In this document: one piece after another, positions 14,331 to 20,179 of the stretch
Layout: each line of letters begins with the position of its first letter
Numbering within the stretch: position 1 is the first letter of the stretch
Made by a program: the position numbers and the translations under genes
Source: Phycisphaerales bacterium UBA966
GTDB lineage: Bacteria > Planctomycetota > Phycisphaerae > Phycisphaerales > SM1A02
NCBI GenBank assembly: GCA_002292895.1
Contig: DBCE01000039.1
Coordinates: forward strand, 3,180-23,358
Direction of reading: 5' to 3'
Length of the DNA stretch: 20,179 bases
The notes under the pieces: model-generated
The model's database searches: none
Told to the model about the DNA's origin: nothing
What the model saw: the letters and a program-made list of their open reading frames with translations, nothing else

Positions 14331-15929
14331 ATGCGAACGGGGTTCTGTGACCTCACTCCTATCACGTTGCGCACCGCCACCATCATGGCGGCAGCGTTTC
14401 GCATGATGGCAGCAACGTTGGCGGTTGTGCTTGTCACTGGCTGCCAACGTGAACTCCGTAAGTCGGTCGCCGCCATCGACGCCGCATACTCCTCGGGTGA
14501 TTACCCAGCCGCCGCCAAGCTTTCTGAAGCAGCAGTCAAGCAGAACAACAATGACCAGCAAGACCGGCTTCTCTGGTGGCTGGAAGCAGGGCGCACGCAG
14601 CAAGCGGCCGGAGCAATCGACGTTTCCAGCCGCTGGTACGACCGCGCCTTTGTAGAAGTGAGCCCGTACCTTGATTCCAAGGCAGAAGCCACCATCAGCG
14701 AGGCGCTTGCAACCACTGCGGTGAATCAAACCATTCGCATCTACAAGGCAACTCCGCCGGAGCGCATTATGTTGTGCGCGTTGCAGGGCGCCAACTTTTT
14801 AGTGCAGTGTGATCTTGCACGCGCTCGCATTGAATTCAACCGCGCCTCCGACTTTCAGCAAGACGCAGTGGCGCGCTTTGAAAAAGAAGTCAACAACGCA
14901 CAGGAAGCAGCCAACAAAGAGTGGTCCAAGAAAGGTTGGAACACGCAACTTGCAACATCGGCAACCGCAAGTGTTCGCAAAGAGCAGGGACGAGATCCTG
15001 CGAAGCTCGGCTTTGCATCGTTCGCAAATCCATTCGTGAGCTACCTGCGATCGGTGTTTCTGATTGCAACCAGTAGCGAAATGGGCGACCGCCAGAACGC
15101 ACGCGCCGATTTGCGATCCATCCAAGAAATGATGCCGGGGATCGCCGCTGCAGCTGAAGACGTTGCGCTGATTGACTCAGGAGTTTCGCACGGCAGCGCC
15201 GCATTCACGTGGGTGTTCTTTCTCACTGGACTCGCGCCGGATTACAAAGAGTTTCGCCTAGACATTCCTATTCCGGTTGGCAATGTGAATTACGTTTCAG
15301 CCGCGTTTCCCATCCTGCGCAAGCGTCCTTCATTTACGCCGGCCATTGCCGTTGCTGGCGCGGGTGGGGCGCGTTCGGAGACCATTGCAAACATCGATGC
15401 CATGGTCGAGGCAGACTTTGATTCGCGCTTGCCGCTGATCGTGACGCAGGAGATCATCAGTTCTGCCGCCAAGGCCGCCGCCACGTGGGCCGCCAGTCAG
15501 GCCGCGTACAACAGTTCCAGCAACAGCACCGCGGGCATTCTGGTGCAGATTGCGGGCATCGCCTATCAAGCAGCATCGACTGCAGCGGATCTTCGGTGCT
15601 GGTCAACGATGCCCAAGCAGATCGCTTTGCTGCGCGTCCCAACACCGCCGTCGGGTCGTTTGGACCTGGTGCGCGAAGACGGCGCCGCCTTGTGCACCCT
15701 CCATGTAGAGCCCGGCGCTCCGAATATTGCGCTGGTCACACTGCCATCGATGTCCGCCAAGAGTCCCAGCATCATGCTGTACCGTGGGGGCACTGTGCAC
15801 GGCCCCCGCGCGCCGGTACTTGAGCCTGACGCTGAATCCACGATGGGTCCGCCCGCCCCCGCTTTCGCTGAAGCATCACCAACATTCGTAACAACGCCCG
15901 TCCCAATCGCCGCGCTGATTGATCAATGA
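14331..15929 (+). CDS. COG3014-like lipoprotein with TPR-like N-terminal half
   Basis: This is an outer-membrane or periplasmic lipoprotein of about 532 residues. The lipobox LVTGC places the lipidated Cys at residue 38 with the ATG at 14331; ATGs at 14301, 14385 and 14403 are also possible, and none has a clear ribosome-binding site. The N-terminal half is helical with repeat-like segments (AIDAAYSSGDYPAAAKLSEAAVKQ; LLWWLEAGRTQQAAG) as in tetratricopeptide proteins. The C-terminal half has the segments I recall from COG3014 proteins: FFLTGLAPDYKEFRLDIPIP, the SAAFPIL strand and DLRCWSTMPKQIALLRVP. Function of the family is unknown; in gammaproteobacteria it is often beside LpoB and YcfL, exactly as here. 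It overlaps the next gene by four bases (ATGA), so translation is coupled. Confidence 0.78.
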   Translation: MRTGFCDLTPITLRTATIMAAAFRMMAATLAVVLVTGCQRELRKSVAAIDAAYSSGDYPAAAKLSEAAVKQNNNDQQDRLLWWLEAGRTQQAAGAIDVSSRWYDRAFVEVSPYLDSKAEATISEALATTAVNQTIRIYKATPPERIMLCALQGANFLVQCDLARARIEFNRASDFQQDAVARFEKEVNNAQEAANKEWSKKGWNTQLATSATASVRKEQGRDPAKLGFASFANPFVSYLRSVFLIATSSEMGDRQNARADLRSIQEMMPGIAAAAEDVALIDSGVSHGSAAFTWVFFLTGLAPDYKEFRLDIPIPVGNVNYVSAAFPILRKRPSFTPAIAVAGAGGARSETIANIDAMVEADFDSRLPLIVTQEIISSAAKAAATWAASQAAYNSSSNSTAGILVQIAGIAYQAASTAADLRCWSTMPKQIALLRVPTPPSGRLDLVREDGAALCTLHVEPGAPNIALVTLPSMSAKSPSIMLYRGGTVHGPRAPVLEPDAESTMGPPAPAFAEASPTFVTTPVPIAALIDQ

Positions 15930-16408
15930 CTAGGAACGCACCAATGATTTGCACCACAACCGTCACCACTACCAAATCCAGCGCCCATCGCGCGCTCCGC
16001 GCCACAACTGTGGCAACATTCATTACCGCCACCATCGCCGTTGCCGGTTGCGGTTCGGTGAATACCACTTACACGCGAACCACCCCCGCCGATTCTGCGA
16101 TTTCAGCACAGACGCGGGTCAATGACCTCTTCCAGCAATTCTTCCTCACTGCAAAGGAAGTGCGCATGAATCGCACCAAGGGCGGCCCCATGGAAGTGCA
16201 AATTGATGTTGAGAACAATGGTTTCGCCTACAAGACGTTCTCGTATCGATTTGATTGGGTCGATACCGCTGGCAATGTCATCCCGTCACAGTTGAGCGTG
16301 TGGAAGGTCACCAACGTTCCATCGGGCGGGTCAACAGTGATTCGCGCCATCGCTCCATCGGACGACGCTTCTGATTTCCGTCTGCAATTGCGACAGTCTG
16401 AGTCATAA
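15926..16408 (+). CDS. YcfL/DUF1425-family lipoprotein
   Basis: This small lipoprotein (160 residues) has a long signal peptide ending in the lipobox AVAGC, with the lipidated Cys at 42. The mature part holds the DUF1425 beta-sandwich: VQIDVENNGFAYKTFSYRF (around 91-109) followed by DWVDTAGNVIP, WKVTNVPSGG and the C-terminal ASDFRLQLR. These match E. coli YcfL as I remember it. In E. coli ycfL sits directly before lpoB, and the same order holds here. The ATG overlaps the upstream stop; a second ATG at 15944 is possible. Its role is unknown in any organism to my knowledge. The position beside lpoB suggests a part in controlling peptidoglycan synthesis at the outer membrane. Confidence 0.85.
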   Translation: MTRNAPMICTTTVTTTKSSAHRALRATTVATFITATIAVAGCGSVNTTYTRTTPADSAISAQTRVNDLFQQFFLTAKEVRMNRTKGGPMEVQIDVENNGFAYKTFSYRFDWVDTAGNVIPSQLSVWKVTNVPSGGSTVIRAIAPSDDASDFRLQLRQSES

Positions 16409-16494
16409 GGCGCGCGGTGCTCGCCATACGCTTTCGCCTTGTCCATCCAACACGCGTCATCTTCCGTCACACCCAACGTACGATCCACACCACC

Positions 16495-17085
16495 ATGCGC
16501 ATCCGATCCGTCATCGTCCTCTTGCCCATCGCCCTCCTTGCACCAGTGGCATGCGAACGCGCGCGCTACGTTGACACCGGCAGCCCAGAAGGCGTGATCA
16601 CGGTTGGAAACGTGGACATGCAGGACATCCTGAAAGCTTCGAGCGGCATGCTGGAATCGCTTGCCGAAACCGGCGTCCTGAAGACCGCCAAGAACAAGCC
16701 TGCCCAGTTGGTAATGGGCGAGATTGTCAATGACACCAGTTCGCGCTTCGATGTCGGCGAAATGACCTACCGCATGCGCGAGCAATTGGTCAACACCGGG
16801 CAGGCCGCCGTGGTGACTACGTTTGGCAATACACCTGAGGACAAGCAGGCCCAAGAAGTGCTGCGTCGTGAGAAATTCCTAAAGGGCGAAACCTCGGAGC
16901 CGCTCCCGGACCCAGACTTCTCACTCACCGGAAAGATCACCCAGGTCAAGCGCAGCGCCGGGGACACCAAGCAGGTCACCTACACCTTCCGTTTGACGCT
17001 GACCAACCTGCGTTCCGGCCTTGAAGTGTGGACCAAGACCGTGGATATGACCAAGCTTGGAAACAAGAACGCCGTCGGCTTCTAA
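16495..17085 (+). CDS. LpoB-like penicillin-binding-protein activator lipoprotein
   Basis: This is a predicted outer-membrane lipoprotein of 196 residues. In E. coli, LpoB reaches through the peptidoglycan to switch on the synthase PBP1B. The signals here are QLVMGEIVNDTSSRFDVGEMTYRMREQLVNTGQ (70-102), equal to the LpoB segment with INSG, and FSLTGKITQVK (142-152), then YTFRLTLTNLRSGLEVWTK (163-181), the typical end. Its ATG at 16495 gives a short signal peptide with Cys20, but the lipobox is APVAC, with Pro instead of the usual Leu at -3, so lipidation may be weak. The frame opens at 16417 without signal-like sequence. There are 86 bases after the ycfL stop. Whether a PBP1B-type partner exists in this organism cannot be judged from the window. 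Confidence 0.8.
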   Translation: MRIRSVIVLLPIALLAPVACERARYVDTGSPEGVITVGNVDMQDILKASSGMLESLAETGVLKTAKNKPAQLVMGEIVNDTSSRFDVGEMTYRMREQLVNTGQAAVVTTFGNTPEDKQAQEVLRREKFLKGETSEPLPDPDFSLTGKITQVKRSAGDTKQVTYTFRLTLTNLRSGLEVWTKTVDMTKLGNKNAVGF

Positions 17086-17119
17086 GCGCCAATTGCTCAT
17101 GTCCGGATATAGTCCCGTG

Positions 17120-18301
17120 ATGCGGGCCACTTTCCTGCCGTTCTGCCGTCCATCCATCACCGAAGAGGACATTGCCGCCGTTGCGGATGTGCTCCGTAGT
17201 GGTTGGATTACCACTGGTCCCAAAGTTGCGGAACTGGAAGACATGGTTGCTGCGCGCACTGGCGCAAAGCACGCCATTGCCGCAACAAGCGGTACAGCGC
17301 TCATGCACCTTGCCCTGGAAGCCATGGGCATCGGTCCGGGCGATGAGGTAGTGGGCGCATCGATGACATGGGTCTCAACACCCAACATGGTGGAGCTGCG
17401 CGGCGCGCGCAATGTCTTTGTTGATGTTGACCGCGACACGCTGCTTGCCTCCGCTGAAGCGATCGACGCAGCCATCACTCCTCGCACCAAGCTGGTGATT
17501 CCGGTGCACTATGCGGGCGCCCCTGTTGACATCGATGCCATCCGCGCGGTGTGCGCGCGCCGTGGCGTTCCAATCTTGGAAGACGCCGCGCACGCCATCG
17601 GCACGCAGTACAAGGGCAGGGAAGTTGGCGGTGGCGACACCGCGATCTTCTCATTGCACCCCATCAAGAACATCACCTCCGGCGAGGGCGGCATCCTCAC
17701 CACCAACAACGACACCCTTGCCAACAAGGTGCGCAGCCTCCGCTTCCACGGATTGGCCGTTGATGCGCATGACCGCAAGCAGCAGGGACGATCGCCACAA
17801 GCCGAAGTGCAAGAGCCTGGTTACAAGCAGAACATGGCGGATATGAACGCGGTTCTTGCTGTGCGCCAGCTCCCGCGCCTTGACGCCATCATCGAACGCC
17901 GCGATGAAATCGCCGCTATTTACCGCGCTGGTCTTGCGGATGTTGACGGCATTCTTCCGCTTGCTGACCCCACGTGGTCGCATCGACACGCGCGCCATCT
18001 CTTTGTAGTACGCGTTGACGAGCGCGCCTGCGGTCTGGACCGCAACGCGTTCATGGAAGGTCTGAAGGCGCGCAACATCGGCACCGGCATTCACTTCCTC
18101 GCTTCGCACACGCACCGTTGGTACCGCGAGAACCGCCCCGAATGGACGGGCCAACTCCCCGCCACCGAGTGGAACTCCGCGCGCATCTGCACCATCCCGT
18201 GCTTCCCCGACATGACCGATGCCGATGCGCACGGCGTAGTGGATGCCATCAAGGAAGTAGTCGCAGGCGCTCGCACCACGGTCGCCGGAGGTATCCGATG
18301 A
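17120..18301 (+). CDS. arnB: UDP-4-amino-4-deoxy-L-arabinose aminotransferase ArnB
   Basis: This is a PLP-dependent aminotransferase of the DegT/DnrJ/EryC1 family (393 residues), forming UDP-L-Ara4N from UDP-4-keto-pentose with glutamate. It tracks E. coli ArnB very closely: FLPFCRPSITEEDIAAV start, SGWITTGPK (27-35), TWVSTPNM (83-90), VDVDRDTL, ITPRTK, IPVHYAGAPVDIDAIRA (127-143), LEDAAHA with Asp155, and the PLP lysine Lys183 in HPIKN. FHGL and GRSPQAEV also match, as do the TEWNSARIC and PCFPDMT segments near the end. I chose the ATG at 17120 because the E. coli protein starts there; ATGs at 17099 and 17057 are possible. It follows the LpoB-like gene after 34 bases and overlaps arnC by four (ATGA). 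Family and substrate are both well supported. Confidence 0.93.
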   Translation: MRATFLPFCRPSITEEDIAAVADVLRSGWITTGPKVAELEDMVAARTGAKHAIAATSGTALMHLALEAMGIGPGDEVVGASMTWVSTPNMVELRGARNVFVDVDRDTLLASAEAIDAAITPRTKLVIPVHYAGAPVDIDAIRAVCARRGVPILEDAAHAIGTQYKGREVGGGDTAIFSLHPIKNITSGEGGILTTNNDTLANKVRSLRFHGLAVDAHDRKQQGRSPQAEVQEPGYKQNMADMNAVLAVRQLPRLDAIIERRDEIAAIYRAGLADVDGILPLADPTWSHRHARHLFVVRVDERACGLDRNAFMEGLKARNIGTGIHFLASHTHRWYRENRPEWTGQLPATEWNSARICTIPCFPDMTDADAHGVVDAIKEVVAGARTTVAGGIR

Positions 18302-19299
18302 GCGAACGATCCTCCGTCAGCGTGATCATTCCCGTCTATAACGAGAAGGACAACCTTCCCGAATTGCTCGCGCGCACGCTTGCCGCGTGTCGCGCACTCG
18401 GTCGCCCGTGGGAACTCATCTTGGTTGATGACGGCAGCCGTGATGGCTCCACCGACCTCCTTGCCGATGCAGCCCGCGCGCATCCTGGTGAAATCAAATC
18501 ACTGCTACTCAACCGTAACTACGGTCAACACAATGCCATTCTGTGCGGCTTTGCTGCCGCGCAGGGCGACATCATGGTGACGCTCGATGCGGACTTACAG
18601 AATCCGCCCGAAGAAATCGGCGCGCTCTGCGCCAAGATGGATGAGGGCTACGACATCGTCGGCTCCGTTCGGCAAGATCGCCAAGACGCGCTCTTCCGCA
18701 AGGTCTTCAGCGGCGTTGTCAACTTGATGGTGCGCCGCACCACCGGTGTGAAACTGCACGATTACGGCTGCATGTTGCGCGCATATCGGCGCCGCGTGGT
18801 GGAAGCCATGCTGCTGTGCCGCGAGCGCCACACGTTCATTCCCGTGCTTGCCAATCTGTTTGCCAAGCGCGTGACGGAAATTCCAGTGGCACATGCGGAG
18901 CGTGCGCGCGGCACCAGTAAGTACTCAGTGCTCAAGCTCATCAACTTGCAGTTTGACTTGCTCACCTGCATGACCGCCGCGCCGTTGCGCCTGGTCACTT
19001 GGCTCGGCGTGACCATCTCCGCACTCTCCGTTGGATTCGGCGCACTGCTCCTGGTGCTGCGCTTGATCTACGGTCCGGAGTGGGCCGCCGCTGGTGTGTT
19101 CACGCTGTTTGCAGTTCTGTTCTTCTTCATCGGCGCGCAGTTCATCGCGTTCGGTTTGATGGGCGAGTACATCGGGCGCATTCACGCCGATGTTCGCGAG
19201 CGCCCTCGTTACATTCTGGATCGCGTGGTTGGGGAAACGCTCGGCGAGCGTCCCGGCACCGCGACCCAAGCGCACGCCGCGCGTTCGAGCGGCAACTGA
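18298..19299 (+). CDS. arnC: Undecaprenyl-phosphate 4-deoxy-4-formamido-L-arabinose transferase ArnC
   Basis: This inner-membrane GT2 glycosyltransferase (333 residues) moves formylated Ara4N from UDP to undecaprenyl phosphate on the cytoplasmic face. It has the usual layout: VIIPVYNE at 9-16, DDGS at 44-47, LNRNYGQHNAI at 71-81, the metal-binding DAD at 97-99 in TLDADLQNPPEEI, DYGCMLRAYRR at 155-165, ERHTFIPVLAN at 176-186 and AERARGTSKYS at 200-210. Two C-terminal membrane helices stand at about 234-257 and 265-289. The FIGAQFI.FGL.GEYIGRI end is that of E. coli ArnC. The start is fixed by the overlap with the arnB stop and the SVSVIIPVYN start. Ten bases separate it from arnA. DPM1-like enzymes look similar, but the neighbours decide the call. 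Confidence 0.92.
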   Translation: MSERSSVSVIIPVYNEKDNLPELLARTLAACRALGRPWELILVDDGSRDGSTDLLADAARAHPGEIKSLLLNRNYGQHNAILCGFAAAQGDIMVTLDADLQNPPEEIGALCAKMDEGYDIVGSVRQDRQDALFRKVFSGVVNLMVRRTTGVKLHDYGCMLRAYRRRVVEAMLLCRERHTFIPVLANLFAKRVTEIPVAHAERARGTSKYSVLKLINLQFDLLTCMTAAPLRLVTWLGVTISALSVGFGALLLVLRLIYGPEWAAAGVFTLFAVLFFFIGAQFIAFGLMGEYIGRIHADVRERPRYILDRVVGETLGERPGTATQAHAARSSGN

Positions 19300-19309
19300 G
19301 GTCATCACT

Positions 19310-20179
19310 ATGCGTACCGTCGTCCTTGCATATCACGAAATCGGCGCGGCCAGTCTGAAGGCAGCGATCAAGAATGGCCTCAACGTGGTTGCTGTGTTCA
19401 CGCACCGCGACACACCTTCGGAAGGCACTTGGTTTGCATCAGTGGCACGCATCGCCGCCGAGCACGGAATCCCCGTGTTTGCGCCGGATCGCCTTGATCA
19501 CCCCATCTGGCTCGAACGCATTCGCGATATGAAGCCGGAGCTTCTGCTCTCGTTCCATTACCGCAACATGGTTGGCGCCAAGGTGCGCGAACTGTTCCCG
19601 GCTGGTTGCCTGAATCTGCATTCCGGCATGTTGCCCAAGTACCGCGGTCGCTGCCCAATCAATTGGGTGCTTGTGAACGGCGAGACGGAAACCGGCGTCA
19701 CCGTGCACCACATGGTTGACAAGGCCGATGCTGGCGACATCATTGGTCAGAAGCGCGTGGAGATCCTTGCTGAGGACAACGCATGGACGCTGACGCAGCG
19801 CATGGCCACCGCATCGGCTGCTCTCTTGGACGAAGTGCTTCCGCTGGTCAAGCAGGGCAAGGCTCCGCGCACTGCGCAAGATGAATCAAAGGCCACCGTC
19901 ATGGGTCGCCGCGGTCCGGACGACGGACAGATCGATTGGAACCTCACCGCAGCGCAAGTACACAACTTGGTGCGCGCGGTTGCATCGCCATGGCCCGGCG
20001 CGTTCACGCACGCGGGCGCACGCAAGGTGATGGTGTGGCGCACGCGTCTGGCGCAGGGAACAGGCAAGCCTGGCGAAGTGCTTTCCTCTGATCCGCTCGT
20101 AGTCGCATGCGGTACCGGCGCAGTGGAAATTCTTGAAGGTCAGTCCGTCGACGGCGTTTGGTCGAACGGCGCACAGTTG
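19310..20179 (+). CDS. arnA: Bifunctional ArnA, N-terminal formyltransferase part (3'-truncated by window edge)
   Basis: This frame is open from the ATG at 19310 to the last base and is cut by the window end after 290 codons. It encodes the N-10-formyltetrahydrofolate-dependent transferase domain that formylates UDP-L-Ara4N. The start MRTVVLAYHEIG matches E. coli ArnA, and the catalytic residues Asn102, His104 (LNLHSGMLPKYRG) and Asp140 (DKADAGDI) sit at the same numbers as in E. coli. The VNGETETGVTVHHMV, GRRGPDDGQIDW and VRAVASPWPGAF segments also agree. The ribosome-binding site GAGGT overlaps the arnC stop. Whether the C-terminal UDP-glucuronate decarboxylase is fused, as in enterobacteria, or separate cannot be seen. 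If it were missing, the gene would be a stand-alone formyltransferase. Confidence 0.92.
   Translation, partial: MRTVVLAYHEIGAASLKAAIKNGLNVVAVFTHRDTPSEGTWFASVARIAAEHGIPVFAPDRLDHPIWLERIRDMKPELLLSFHYRNMVGAKVRELFPAGCLNLHSGMLPKYRGRCPINWVLVNGETETGVTVHHMVDKADAGDIIGQKRVEILAEDNAWTLTQRMATASAALLDEVLPLVKQGKAPRTAQDESKATVMGRRGPDDGQIDWNLTAAQVHNLVRAVASPWPGAFTHAGARKVMVWRTRLAQGTGKPGEVLSSDPLVVACGTGAVEILEGQSVDGVWSNGAQL

Noticed and set aside
13932..14729. Minus-strand frame of 265 codons across a gene junction
   Set aside because: Antisense to the PEGA-like domain and the COG3014-like signal peptide; no recognisable product.
1..20179. CRISPR array, tRNA or rRNA, insertion sequence or prophage
   Set aside because: I looked for regularly spaced repeats, cloverleaf-like arms, transposase motifs with terminal repeats and phage genes, and saw none. 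By eye I cannot exclude a small non-coding RNA.

Overview
The window looks like chromosome of a planctomycete, most likely of the Phycisphaerae. This is inferred from family content, not from any marker gene. One secreted protein ends in a PEP-CTERM-type tail (VPTPG, hydrophobic stretch, RRRR). Another carries a C-terminal pair of dockerin-like Ca-binding repeats of the DINNDG/LGILLGDW kind common in that group. A membrane protein ends in a CxxCGY...CPEC zinc ribbon of a sort often seen in planctomycetes. Base composition is moderately GC-rich and even. I see no insertion sequence, tRNA, rRNA, CRISPR array or integration scar. The window is densely coded, and both ends cut through genes.

Left part (1-4399): the C-terminal half of a ChaA-type Ca2+/H+ antiporter converges on a two-domain VOC protein. 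Across a divergent intergenic region with an 18-bp perfect palindrome lies a tight three-gene operon. It holds two tandem stand-alone H-NOX haem nitric-oxide sensors and a soluble hybrid histidine kinase whose N-terminus is an HNOBA domain, the partner domain of H-NOX in animal soluble guanylate cyclase. This looks like a two-sensor, one-kinase NO signalling module and is the most interesting item.

Middle (4400-11899): an exported protein with DnaJ-like Cys motifs overlaps the start of a SerB-SerA fusion, which carries phosphoserine phosphatase and phosphoglycerate dehydrogenase (with ACT domain) in one chain. On the minus strand follow a zinc-ribbon membrane protein, an alpha/beta hydrolase, and a pore-loop ion-channel protein with an altered filter; these three are probably one operon. 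Next come a PEP-CTERM protein with a clear intrinsic terminator, and a secreted C-type lectin/dockerin-like protein.

Right part (12091-20179, all plus strand): four envelope genes come first. They are a double CsgG-like protein with a PEGA-like C-terminus, a COG3014-like lipoprotein, a YcfL/DUF1425 lipoprotein and an LpoB-like lipoprotein. E. coli has ycfL and lpoB side by side as well. After 34 bases come arnB, arnC and the N-terminal formyltransferase part of arnA (cut by the window end), which make and load 4-amino-4-deoxy-L-arabinose for lipid A modification. The seven genes read as one long envelope-maintenance transcription unit, which implies an outer membrane with modified lipid A and a regulated peptidoglycan synthase.
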